DNA of 42,265 bases from assembly GCA_030158725.1 (NCBI GenBank), contig JAOASJ010000081.1, positions 1 through 42,265 of the forward strand. The letters are read 5' to 3'. The stretch comes from Bacteroidia bacterium. Its GTDB lineage: Bacteria > Bacteroidota > Bacteroidia > NS11-12g > UBA955. Made by a program: the position numbers and the translations under genes. Below are positions 25,344 to 33,661 of this stretch, in pieces (the first letter of the stretch is position 1; each line of letters begins with the position of its first letter). The notes beneath the pieces were generated by a model. It ran no database searches. It had not been told where the DNA came from and saw only the letters and a program-made list of their open reading frames with translations.

Positions 25344-27779
25344 ATGGAAATTGATCTGAAAGCAGGTGTTTTAACCGAAGGGTTAAATCAATCCAAAGTT
25401 TCAAATATCAAAGAATGCGCCCATTGCGGTTTACCGTGCGACGACCATGTGGTTGTTGAATCTGACTTGACTTTTTGTTGTTCTGGTTGCGCTGCCGTAT
25501 TTACGCTGTTAAACGACAGCAACATGTGCCGTTATTATGAAGATGGTAAAGGTTTAACCCCCGAATCAACGGAAATTGGGGGCCTTGACTTTTTAGATGA
25601 GGCTGAAACCGCCGATAAATTTAAAATCTTTAGCCAAGGCGATACTGTTCAGTACAAATTTCGTATCCCAGGAATGCATTGCAATTCCTGCATATATTTA
25701 TTGGAACGTTTGGATAGATTAAACCAATCGGTCCTTTCTTCTAGGGTAGACTTTTTTAACAAAGAACTTATTGTTACCGTTAAAAATGGTCCGAAAGTTC
25801 TATCAAGTCTTGTTACTTTACTGTTCAGTCTAGGTTACAAACCAGACCTCACTCTGTCGAATAATTCTGGTGCAAACAAAAGTAAATTTTCTCCCCGCGC
25901 CATCAAAATAGGTATCGCTGGTTTTTGCTTCGGCAACATCATGATGCTAAGTTTCCCTGAATACTTAGGTTTGTCGCTCGACGCCTCAAGTATCGTTTTA
26001 AAGCATTGGTTCGATTACATCAGTTTGGCCCTGTCTTTACCTGTCTTGTTTTATTGTTCTTCTGAATTCTTCGAGAGTTCTTACAAAGCCATCAAAACAA
26101 GAACACTGAACATCGACTTGCCAATTACCCTTGCCATCGTTGCTGCATTTGGAAGAAGTTTATACGAACTTTTCGTTATGAACCACTCTGGGTATTTTGA
26201 CAGCATGACGGGTATCGTTTTTTTATTGTTAACAGGAAGGTATTTCCAAGATTTAAGTTACCATTCTTTAACCTTCGACCGCGATTACCGTTCATACTTC
26301 CCATTGTCAGCGCGTTTAATTGTCAATGGCAATTCTCAAGTTGTAAATATCTCTAAGCTTCAAGAAAACGATACCATAGAATTGAGAAATTCTGAATTGC
26401 TTCCTGCTGATGCAATACTAAGTTCTGGAATGGTAACCGTCGACTACAGTTTTATAACTGGTGAATCAAAACCGGTTGCCGTTCAAGAAGGTGAAAAGGT
26501 ATATGCCGGTGCGGTTATAAATGGCCGTTCTGCTCAATTTAAATTGCTGGGCTCTACAGACAATAGCCGTTTGGTTAAATTGTGGGCCATTGAAAAAGAT
26601 AAGTCTGATGTCGACAATTCATTAACTGAAAAGTTGAATTACTACTTTACACTGGGCTTGTTATTGGTTGGTGCATTTGCCTTTATTTACCAATACAATG
26701 TAAACGGATTGGAAGAGGCATTTAAGTCGCTTACCAGTGTGCTCATTGTTGCTTGCCCTTGTATTTTGTTATTGGCTACTACTTTTGCCAATGGCCACTT
26801 ATTAAGAACCTTGAAAAACAATGGCATGTTTGTGAAAAACAAAAACACTTTGAGTCAAATGGCCAAATGCGACACCTTTGTTTTTGATAAAACTGGCACC
26901 CTTACAGACAATAAAGCGTTTGAAGTTGACAATACCACTTCTCTTAATGCTGAAGAGTTGAACATGGTAGGCTTCCTGTGCCACCAATCGGTTCACCCAT
27001 ACAGTGTAGCAATCGCCCATGAATTTTATAAAGTGAATTTTCAATTGGATGCCTACACCGATTTTACCGGTAAAGGTCTTCAAGGCTTAATCAATTCTAA
27101 CCGAATTAAATTGGGCTCTGCACATTTCTTAAAACAAGAGCAAAGCAATATAGGAGAGGGGCAAAGTGCCATACATGTCGAAATTAATGGCGTGTACAAA
27201 GGCAGTTTCTTGCTTACGCATAGAATTAGACCTGAAACCAATGCCGTGTTGCTCGACTTAAAACTACAAGGATATTCTTTGTATTTGTCTAGCGGTGACA
27301 ATGAACTCAATCCGGAAATTAACCACTCTGTTTTTGAAGAAACGTTAATCAAACAACAACCAGAAGACAAGGTTGCTTTGGTTAAGGATTTGAAAAATCA
27401 AGGCAAGGTGGTTTGTATGGCCGGTGATGGTTTAAACGATGCACCTGCACTTAAAGAAGCCGATGTGGCAGTCTCTGTGGCCGATCACGAAAATTCATTC
27501 TTCCCAGCTTGTGATGTATTGCTAACAGCAAATGCATTGGGCAATTTACCTTCATTGATGCAAATGGTTAAAGCCGCAAAATGGGTGGTGATTGTAAGCT
27601 TTGCGTTTTCACTGATTTACAATGTTATTGGTTTGTACTATGCAATTACTGCACAATTGTCGCCATTAACAGCAGCGATATTAATGCCAAGTAGTAGCAT
27701 ATCTATGTTGATTATTACCTGGGTAATGACCAACGTAATGGCCAAATTGATTATTAAAAAAGAACAAATTACAGCGTAA
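25344..27779 (+). CDS. ccoI: CcoI/FixI-type copper-translocating P-type ATPase
   Basis: An 811-residue P1B-type ATPase that supplies copper for cbb3 oxidase assembly. Domain order: N-terminal Cys-rich metal-binding domain ('CAHCGLPC...CCSGC'), an HMA domain with G-M-H-C-N-S-C (copper ligands C113 and C116), membrane helices, the actuator T-G-E-S motif, the in-membrane C-P-C motif (471-473) that selects Cu+, the phosphorylated Asp in D515-K-T-G-T-L-T, the H-P motif ('SVHPYSVAIA') and the hinge 'GDGLNDAPAL'. The N-terminal Cys cluster plus HMA is typical of CcoI/FixI rather than CopA. It is followed by an intrinsic terminator, and the rest of the cco genes begin 0.4 kb downstream. Confidence 0.92.
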   Translation: MEIDLKAGVLTEGLNQSKVSNIKECAHCGLPCDDHVVVESDLTFCCSGCAAVFTLLNDSNMCRYYEDGKGLTPESTEIGGLDFLDEAETADKFKIFSQGDTVQYKFRIPGMHCNSCIYLLERLDRLNQSVLSSRVDFFNKELIVTVKNGPKVLSSLVTLLFSLGYKPDLTLSNNSGANKSKFSPRAIKIGIAGFCFGNIMMLSFPEYLGLSLDASSIVLKHWFDYISLALSLPVLFYCSSEFFESSYKAIKTRTLNIDLPITLAIVAAFGRSLYELFVMNHSGYFDSMTGIVFLLLTGRYFQDLSYHSLTFDRDYRSYFPLSARLIVNGNSQVVNISKLQENDTIELRNSELLPADAILSSGMVTVDYSFITGESKPVAVQEGEKVYAGAVINGRSAQFKLLGSTDNSRLVKLWAIEKDKSDVDNSLTEKLNYYFTLGLLLVGAFAFIYQYNVNGLEEAFKSLTSVLIVACPCILLLATTFANGHLLRTLKNNGMFVKNKNTLSQMAKCDTFVFDKTGTLTDNKAFEVDNTTSLNAEELNMVGFLCHQSVHPYSVAIAHEFYKVNFQLDAYTDFTGKGLQGLINSNRIKLGSAHFLKQEQSNIGEGQSAIHVEINGVYKGSFLLTHRIRPETNAVLLDLKLQGYSLYLSSGDNELNPEINHSVFEETLIKQQPEDKVALVKDLKNQGKVVCMAGDGLNDAPALKEADVAVSVADHENSFFPACDVLLTANALGNLPSLMQMVKAAKWVVIVSFAFSLIYNVIGLYYAITAQLSPLTAAILMPSSSISMLIITWVMTNVMAKLIIKKEQITA

Positions 27780-27825
27780 TTTTTAACCCATTTAGAACTC
27801 ATAATAGCCGCATAAAATTAAGAAT

Positions 27826-27854
27826 AAGGCACATCCGAAAGGATGTGCTTTTTT
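27826..27854 (+). terminator. intrinsic terminator after ccoI
   Basis: GCACATCC (27829-27836), tetraloop GAAA, GGATGTGC (27841-27848), then six T (27849-27854). The stem can be extended by three A/G-T pairs. It ends the usp-ccoI transcript. Confidence 0.9.
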
Positions 27855-28105
27855 GTTGCTTCACAGGTCTATTGCCTTGTTATTCAGGTTTGATTTTTTT
27901 GAGTTTGAAAATAAGATGATGCCGCTTAGTTCTTTTTAGGGTCAAAACTGAATTGTGTGAAATATGTAATTCAGCTTGATTTAAAGTGAATTCTTTTGGA
28001 TGCTTTTAAATGAAAATTAAGCTACAGTTTTATAGGTGCTTACGTTTATAGAATGTGGTTTTTGCTTGATTAGTTATCGATATTTTTTCGAACTACCAAG
28101 GCTTA
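27855..28105. other. AT-rich intergenic stretch between the two cco operons
   Basis: No plausible gene on either strand. It contains a 7-bp inverted repeat with a 13-nt spacer (CTGAATT at 27948-27954, AATTCAG at 27968-27974) of unknown meaning. Only the promoter part beyond about 28106 shows clear structure. Confidence 0.5.
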
Positions 28106-28143
28106 AAACTGACGAGCGTCAGTTTATTATCTGATTCAGGTCA
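28106..28143. promoter_or_regulatory. paired Crp/Fnr-like boxes upstream of ccoS-ccoNO operon
   Basis: The upstream box is a 20-bp inverted repeat, AAACTGACG-ag-CGTCAGTTT (28106-28125), with core TGACGAGCGTCA (28110-28121, centre 28115.5). The downstream box is TGATTCAGGTCA (28132-28143, centre 28137.5). The downstream box lies exactly 29.5 bp upstream of the TA of the -7 element, the same as in the usp-ccoI promoter. A direct repeat CTGATTCA (28131-28138, 28144-28151) overlaps it. The pattern TGA-N6-TCA is that of Crp/Fnr/FixK-type sites. Confidence 0.7.
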
Positions 28144-28166
28144 CTGATTCAAAAAACGCATCTAAA

Positions 28167-28174
28167 TACTTTTG
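28167..28174 (+). promoter_or_regulatory. -7 element of the ccoS operon, close to the start codon
   Basis: TACTTTTG matches TAnnTTTG and is followed by 4 nt and the ccoS ATG at 28179. The predicted transcript start falls on or next to the ATG, so the operon mRNA may be leaderless. There is no TTTG at -33. Confidence 0.6.
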
Positions 28175-28178
28175 AACC

Positions 28179-28346
28179 ATGGAAATCATGATACTTTTAA
28201 TAGGCGCTAGTTTGGTATTAGCCATGTTCTTTTTAATCATGTTTGTCCGTGCTGGAAAGCAAGGACAGTTCCGCGACACTTACACCCCATCTGTTCGAAT
28301 TTTATTCGAGGATGAAGAAACAGAAAATTCAAAAATTTCAAAATAA
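28179..28346 (+). CDS. ccoS: cbb3 oxidase assembly protein CcoS
   Basis: A 55-residue single-span membrane protein: MEIMILLIGASLVLAMFFLI (membrane helix, about 3-23) then a short cytosolic tail with 'GKQGQFRDTYTPSVRILFED', the conserved CcoS pattern (Q-F-D-D/x-x-x-T-P-S-x-R-I-L-F). CcoS is needed to insert cofactors into cbb3 oxidase. The start at 28179 is preferred over an in-frame ATG at 28188 because family members begin 'MEI'-like. It ends 6 bp before ccoNO. Confidence 0.88.
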   Translation: MEIMILLIGASLVLAMFFLIMFVRAGKQGQFRDTYTPSVRILFEDEETENSKISK

Positions 28347-28352
28347 TCAGAT

Positions 28353-30488
28353 ATGAATAAAGAAACCTTCCATTATGACAACAAAATCGTGAAATGGTTT
28401 GCCTATGCGACTATGCTATGGTCGCTTGTGGGCATGCTCGTTGGACTACTAGCAGCATTTCAGCTTGTATTTCCGGTATTAAACTTAGACTTAGCTCAAA
28501 CGAGTTTTGGTCGTATTAGACCAGTTCACACCAACGCCATCATCTTCGCTTTCGTAGGTAATGGTATCTTTATGGGTGTTTACTACTCATTACAACGTTT
28601 GTGTAAAGCACGTATGTTTAGTGATACCTTGAGTAAAATCCATTTCTGGGGCTGGCAATTAATTATTGTTCTTGCAGCAGTAACTTTACTTTCAGGTTTT
28701 ACAACTGGTAAAGAATACGCTGAATTAGAATGGCCAATCGACATCTTAATCGCTCTTATCTGGGTGATCTTTGGATGGAACATGTTTGGTACCATTTTAA
28801 AACGTAGAGAACGTCACTTATATGTAGCCATTTGGTTTTATATCGCAACCTTCGTTACTGTAGCAGTGTTGCACATTGTGAATTCATTCGAGTTGCCATT
28901 TAGTTGGATGAAGTCATATAGCTTCTACGCAGGTATGCAAGACGCCTTGGTACAATGGTGGTATGGTCACAACGCGGTTGCGTTTTTCTTAACCACACCT
29001 TACCTAGGTTTGATGTACTACTTCTTGCCTAAGGCTGCTGACAGACCAGTATATTCTTACAGATTGTCAATTATCCACTTCTGGGCTTTGATTTTCTTAT
29101 ACATCTGGGCTGGTCCTCACCACTTATTATATACTTCATTGCCTGATTGGGCTCAATCTTTAGGTGTTGTTTTCTCTGTTATGTTGATTGCTCCAAGTTG
29201 GGGTGGTATGATTAACGGTTTGTTAACCCTTAGAGGTGTTTGGGATAAAGTAAGAGAAGATGTGGTATTGAAGTTTATGGTAGTTGCAGTTACTGCTTAT
29301 GGTATGGCAACTTTCGAAGGTCCAATGCTTTCTTTTAAAAACGTTAACGCTATTGCCCACTTTACCGATTGGATCGTTGCTCACGTGCACGTTGGTGCTT
29401 TGGGTTGGAACGGTTTCTTAACCTTCGGTATCTTATATTGGTTAATCCCTCGAATTTTCAAAACTGACCTTTACAGCAAAAGCATGGCCAATACCCACTT
29501 CTGGTTAGGTACTCTTGGTATTCTTTTATACGCAATTCCTATGTATTGGGCTGGTTGGACACAAAGTTTAATGTGGAAAGAATTTACTCCAGACGGAACT
29601 TTGAAATACCAATTCCTTGAAACTGTTGTTCAATTAAAACCATTCTACTTATTGCGTTCTATCGGTGGTACTTTGTATTTCCTTGGTGCAATCTTAATGG
29701 TATACAACTTAATTAAAACCATTCGCGCAGGTAAAGCTGTTGATGATGAAGCTGCAGAAGCTGCTCCACTATCTGACAACTACGAGCCTCACCACACTGA
29801 ACACTGGCACCGTTGGGTTGAAAGAAGACCAGTTCAATTATTGGTATTGTCATTGGTAGTTATTTTAATTGGTGGTGCTGTTGAATTTATTCCTTCATTC
29901 TTGATTAAGAGCAATGTGCCTACAATCAGCAGTGTGAAACCATACACGCCACTTGAATTACAAGGTAGAGATATCTATGTCCGTGAAGGTTGTTATACTT
30001 GCCACTCTCAAATGGTTCGTCCATTCAGAAGTGAAACAGCAAGATATGGTGAATACTCTAAAGCTGGAGAATTCGTATACGATCATCCATTCCAATGGGG
30101 TAGTAAACGTACTGGTCCAGACTTAGCAAGAGAAGGTACTCAAAAAATCAGAAAACCAAACTCTTGGCACTTCAACCACATGTATGAGCCACAATCAATC
30201 TCTCCAGGTTCTATCATGCCACGTTACACTTGGTTGTTTGAAAATGATATCGATATGGATATCACTGAAGCAAAAATCAAAGCCATGCAAACGCTTGGTG
30301 TACCTTACGAACAAGGTTACGAGAAAGAAGCCAACAAAGATTTAATGAAACAAGCCAACGAAATCGTAGCTGATCTACAAAAGGAAAACATCAAAGCAAT
30401 GCCTCAAAAAGAAATTATTGCCTTGATTGCTTACCTACAAAGATTGGGAACTGATATCAGCGCTGAACCAACTAATACTCAAAAATAA
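28353..30488 (+). CDS. ccoNO: cbb3-type cytochrome c oxidase fused subunits I and II (CcoN-CcoO)
   Basis: A 711-residue fusion of the catalytic subunit CcoN (about 1-470) and the cytochrome c subunit CcoO (about 500-711). CcoN carries the heme b / b3 and CuB histidines, for example 'VHTNAIIFAFVGNG', 'WWYGHNAVAFF', 'AGPHHLLYTSLPDWAQ' and 'WIVAHVHVGALGWNGF'. CcoO begins with a membrane helix and has one c-type heme site C547-Y-T-C550-H551 ('REGCYTCHSQMVRPFRSE') with the usual 'TGPDLAREG' and an 'SIMPRYTWLF' Met ligand region. The fusion is common in Bacteroidota. The enzyme reduces O2 to water at high affinity and pumps protons in the inner membrane. Confidence 0.95.
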   Translation: MNKETFHYDNKIVKWFAYATMLWSLVGMLVGLLAAFQLVFPVLNLDLAQTSFGRIRPVHTNAIIFAFVGNGIFMGVYYSLQRLCKARMFSDTLSKIHFWGWQLIIVLAAVTLLSGFTTGKEYAELEWPIDILIALIWVIFGWNMFGTILKRRERHLYVAIWFYIATFVTVAVLHIVNSFELPFSWMKSYSFYAGMQDALVQWWYGHNAVAFFLTTPYLGLMYYFLPKAADRPVYSYRLSIIHFWALIFLYIWAGPHHLLYTSLPDWAQSLGVVFSVMLIAPSWGGMINGLLTLRGVWDKVREDVVLKFMVVAVTAYGMATFEGPMLSFKNVNAIAHFTDWIVAHVHVGALGWNGFLTFGILYWLIPRIFKTDLYSKSMANTHFWLGTLGILLYAIPMYWAGWTQSLMWKEFTPDGTLKYQFLETVVQLKPFYLLRSIGGTLYFLGAILMVYNLIKTIRAGKAVDDEAAEAAPLSDNYEPHHTEHWHRWVERRPVQLLVLSLVVILIGGAVEFIPSFLIKSNVPTISSVKPYTPLELQGRDIYVREGCYTCHSQMVRPFRSETARYGEYSKAGEFVYDHPFQWGSKRTGPDLAREGTQKIRKPNSWHFNHMYEPQSISPGSIMPRYTWLFENDIDMDITEAKIKAMQTLGVPYEQGYEKEANKDLMKQANEIVADLQKENIKAMPQKEIIALIAYLQRLGTDISAEPTNTQK

Positions 30489-30492
30489 ACCT

Positions 30493-30663
30493 ATGAAATT
30501 CATTCATTATTTAGAGAATATATCTGGTGTAAGCATTTACCCATTGACTTCACTACTCATATTTTTTATCTTTTTTGTGGTCCTACTTTGGTTCGTGCTA
30601 AAAACAGATAAACAATATTTAAAAGAAATAGAACAAATCCCATTCGATAACAACAAGCAATAA
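30493..30663 (+). CDS. ccoQ: CcoQ-like small cbb3 oxidase subunit
   Basis: A 56-residue single-span protein (MKFIHYLENISGVSIYPLTSLLIFFIFFVVLLWFVL, then a charged tail 'KTDKQYLKEIEQIPFD'). Size, topology and place between ccoNO and ccoP identify it as the CcoQ position protein, which stabilises the complex. The ATG at 30493 lies 4 bp after the ccoNO stop; the longer reading frame upstream overlaps ccoNO and is rejected. Confidence 0.82.
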   Translation: MKFIHYLENISGVSIYPLTSLLIFFIFFVVLLWFVLKTDKQYLKEIEQIPFDNNKQ

Positions 30664-30665
30664 TT

Positions 30666-31823
30666 ATGATGAGAACAATCAAATCAATAACCTTCGTCAT
30701 CGCGACCCTTATATCTTTCAATGCGTATTCATTAAGTCCTGCACCTAAAGAAGAATCTGTTGGAAGCAACCCACTTTTCTTAGCCATGGGCATTCTTGCC
30801 GCTGTTTTACTAATGGTTATTATGATTTTATCTGGCGTTCTTAGAACAGCAGTTAAAACAAAAATCCGTGAAATAGTTTCAAGTAAAGGAACCAAAACAC
30901 TTGCATTGCTTATGATGCTTTTTGCATCTGCCAGTGCTTTCGCTCAAGATGCTGCACCTGCAGCTACTGAAAGCATATATGAATCGAGCCCAATTGCTGG
31001 TATGCACCCGCTTGGATTCTATTCATTGTTTGCAGTATTATTACTTGAGTTGTTTGTCATCCTTTGGTTGTGTTTAGTAATTCTTAGAATTATTGTAAAA
31101 CGTGAAGCTGTAGCATCTGAAACTGCTGGTGAAAAAGTGAAAAAAGAATCTTTCTTAACCAATTTCGTTTCTAGAAAATTGTTAGGTGTTAAACCTGTAG
31201 AAAGCGATAAAGATGTAATGCTTGACCACGATTATGATGGTATCAAAGAATTGGACAACGATTTGCCACCATGGTGGAAATACGGTTTCTACTTAACCAT
31301 CGTTTCAGGTATCATTTATCTAATCAGTTACCACGTAACCCACAACTCTAAGTCAAGCTTAGAAGAATACGAATACGAAATGGCGGAAGCTGAAAAAAGT
31401 GTTAACGCTTACAGAGCAACGCTGGCTTCTAATGTTGACGAAACCAATGCAACATTTGCTACTGAAACAGGTAGTATTGATGCCGGTAAAGCTACTTTCG
31501 TTAAGAATTGTGCAGTATGCCACGGAAATGAAGGTCAAGGTTTGGTAGGACCAAACTTCACAGACAAATACTGGGTATATGGCAACAAAGCTGGTGACTT
31601 GTTTAAAATTGTTAAGAATGGTACCAACAAAGGAATGAAAGCTTGGAAAGATGAGCTTAGTCCAGTTGATATCCAAAACGTAATAAGCTATATCCACACT
31701 TTGCAAGGAACAACACCTGCTAATCCTAAAGCACCAGACGGTGTTTTGGTTGAAGATGAAGTTGCTGCAAGCAGTGATTCGACTAGTGTAAAAGATTCTG
31801 TGAAAGTAATTGAAGTAAAATAA
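30666..31823 (+). CDS. ccoP: cbb3 oxidase subunit III, mono-heme CcoP with N-terminal extension
   Basis: A 385-residue membrane-anchored cytochrome c that passes electrons to CcoNO. Layout: an N-terminal extension with several hydrophobic segments (about 5-25, 37-60, 78-93, 114-142), then the CcoP-type anchor 'LPPWWKYGFYLTIVSGIIYLISYHV' (about 197-223), then one cytochrome c domain with C282-A-V-C285-H286 ('NCAVCHGNEGQG'), a distal 'GMKAWK' Met ligand and a low-complexity Ser/Val/Asp tail. Proteobacterial CcoP has two hemes; only one CxxCH is present. The stop overlaps the ccoG start (TAATG). Confidence 0.9.
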   Translation: MMRTIKSITFVIATLISFNAYSLSPAPKEESVGSNPLFLAMGILAAVLLMVIMILSGVLRTAVKTKIREIVSSKGTKTLALLMMLFASASAFAQDAAPAATESIYESSPIAGMHPLGFYSLFAVLLLELFVILWLCLVILRIIVKREAVASETAGEKVKKESFLTNFVSRKLLGVKPVESDKDVMLDHDYDGIKELDNDLPPWWKYGFYLTIVSGIIYLISYHVTHNSKSSLEEYEYEMAEAEKSVNAYRATLASNVDETNATFATETGSIDAGKATFVKNCAVCHGNEGQGLVGPNFTDKYWVYGNKAGDLFKIVKNGTNKGMKAWKDELSPVDIQNVISYIHTLQGTTPANPKAPDGVLVEDEVAASSDSTSVKDSVKVIEVK

Positions 31824-33241
31824 TGAGTTCTGACCCGTTTGAACTTGAACACGTAGATCAATCTTACAGAGACTCTATAGGAACTATAGGTGCCGATGGA
31901 AAACGAAAATGGGTTTTCCCTTGGCAACCTAAAGGTAAATTATACAACTACAGAACCGCCTTATCCATCGTGTATTTGGTGGTTCTGTTTGGTTTGCCCT
32001 TCTTGAAATACAATGGGCATCCTATGTTTCTTTTTAATGTTTTAGAAAGAAAATTCATTCTCTTCGGTGCCATTTTCTGGCCACAAGATTTGGTGATATT
32101 TGGCGTGGCCATGATCACTTTTGTGCTCTTTGTCGTTCTCTTTACCGTTGCCTTCGGACGTGTGTTTTGCGGTTGGGTTTGCCCACAAACTGTTTTTCTT
32201 GAAATGGTGTTTCGCAAAATCGAATACTGGATTGATGGTTCTGCCGCCAATCAAGTAAAACTAAAAAACAGTCCTTGGACCAAAGAGAAAATCTTTAAAA
32301 GAACACTTAAACATACCATATTCTTCCTTTTCGCTTTTCTAATCTCCAATACTTTCTTGGCGTACATGATTAGCGTTGATGGATTGTATAAAATAATCAC
32401 TGAACCAGTTTCCGAACATATTGTAGGCCTCATACTTATTCTAATATTTAGTGGTGTTTACTATTTTGTGTTTGCTTGGTTTAGAGAACAAGTATGTCTT
32501 ATTGCATGTCCTTATGGCAGATTGCAAGGTGTCATGCTCGATAAGAATTCTATCGTTGTGGCATACGATTACAAACGCGGTGAACCACGTGGTCATATCC
32601 ATAAAGGTGAAGACCCTGCTTCAAAAGGCGATTGTATCGACTGCGGTATGTGTGTTAAGGTTTGCCCTACTGCCATCGATATCCGCAACGGTACTCAATT
32701 GGAATGTGTGAACTGCACCGCCTGTATTGATGCCTGCGATGAAGTGATGGAAAAAGTACACAAGCCAAAAAGGCTAATTAAGTTTACCAGCGAAAGTGCC
32801 ATCTCGACAGGAATTTCACATCTTTTCAATTGGAGAACCCGTGCTTACAGTGTGGTACTGATTTTGCTACTTGGTATACTTATAACTTTGATTGCCAGCA
32901 GAAAAAATATCGACACAACCATACTAAGGTCTCCAGGACTATTGTTCCAAAAACCTGACAGCACCCATTACTCTAACCTGTTTTTAATTAAAACCATCAA
33001 TAAAACATATTACGATGCAAATCTTAAAATTGTGGTGGTTGAACCTTCAGAGGCTATTGTGAAAAGCATTGGTCGCGATATTAAAATCAAAGCTGAATCT
33101 AAATACGATGGTCAATTCTTCCTAGTAATACCAAGCAGTCAAATGACTGGTCACAAAACCAAAGTGGTATTGGATATTTACAGGGATGGTGAAAAAATAG
33201 AACGTGTTAAAACCAACTTCCTAGGCCCAATTTATCAATAA
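31823..33241 (+). CDS. ccoG: cbb3 oxidase accessory protein CcoG (FixG/RdxA)
   Basis: A 472-residue membrane protein with polyferredoxin-type iron-sulfur sites, thought to reduce copper for cbb3 assembly. Seen are 'FGRVFCGWVCPQTVFLEM' and 'EQVCLIACPYGRLQG' (C-x3-C-P pairs in the membrane part), two 4Fe-4S clusters starting at C271 ('CIDCGMCVKVCP') and C295 ('CVNCTACIDACD'), and a C-terminal periplasmic Ig-like domain ('NLKIVVVEPSEAIVKSIGRDIKIKAES'). Translationally coupled to both ccoP and ccoH (TAATG on both sides). Confidence 0.94.
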   Translation: MSSDPFELEHVDQSYRDSIGTIGADGKRKWVFPWQPKGKLYNYRTALSIVYLVVLFGLPFLKYNGHPMFLFNVLERKFILFGAIFWPQDLVIFGVAMITFVLFVVLFTVAFGRVFCGWVCPQTVFLEMVFRKIEYWIDGSAANQVKLKNSPWTKEKIFKRTLKHTIFFLFAFLISNTFLAYMISVDGLYKIITEPVSEHIVGLILILIFSGVYYFVFAWFREQVCLIACPYGRLQGVMLDKNSIVVAYDYKRGEPRGHIHKGEDPASKGDCIDCGMCVKVCPTAIDIRNGTQLECVNCTACIDACDEVMEKVHKPKRLIKFTSESAISTGISHLFNWRTRAYSVVLILLLGILITLIASRKNIDTTILRSPGLLFQKPDSTHYSNLFLIKTINKTYYDANLKIVVVEPSEAIVKSIGRDIKIKAESKYDGQFFLVIPSSQMTGHKTKVVLDIYRDGEKIERVKTNFLGPIYQ

Positions 33242-33660
33242 TGAATTTCAAATATTTCATCATAGCCATTTACCTCATTTTTGTTGCCCTCATTGTTACA
33301 ATGGTTTTTAAAAGTTGTGGTCAAAATATAGACCTGGAAACGAAAAACTATTATGCTGAAGAGCTTCAATACCAAACAAAAATTGATGCTTTGAACAAAG
33401 GCAATCAATATGCTGATTCATTTGTTGTATATGAGGATGCGGGCATGATTAAATTAAAACAAGCAAGTTCGTTGGCTTGCGATTCAATAAAACTGGTGTT
33501 TAAAAAACCAGATAATGCAAAAGCCGACAGAAGCTTTGTTTTTAAAGGATCAGTGATTGAGCCAATATCAAAATCTAACTTTGTTCCTGGTGTGTATGGA
33601 TTAAACATTTATCTTTACTCAAAGGACATTTACCAAATCGAGAAAAAAATAAAACTTTAA
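33241..33660 (+). CDS. ccoH: CcoH/FixH family protein
   Basis: A 139-residue single-span membrane protein (helix about 5-25, 'IIAIYLIFVALIVTMVFKSC') with a small periplasmic domain starting 'NIDLETKNYYAEELQYQTKIDALNKG', the FixH pattern. FixH/CcoH takes part in cbb3 maturation. Its ATG overlaps the ccoG stop by one base. Confidence 0.88.
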   Translation: MNFKYFIIAIYLIFVALIVTMVFKSCGQNIDLETKNYYAEELQYQTKIDALNKGNQYADSFVVYEDAGMIKLKQASSLACDSIKLVFKKPDNAKADRSFVFKGSVIEPISKSNFVPGVYGLNIYLYSKDIYQIEKKIKL

Positions 33661-33661
33661 G

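Noticed and set aside
25344-27779. General copper-export ATPase (CopA) for resistance
   Set aside because: The Cys-rich N-terminus and the place in the cbb3 locus fit CcoI/FixI better than CopA.
31823-33241. NapH/NosR-type nitrogen oxide reductase accessory protein
   Set aside because: The domain order, C-terminal Ig-like domain and operon position identify CcoG; no denitrification genes are nearby.
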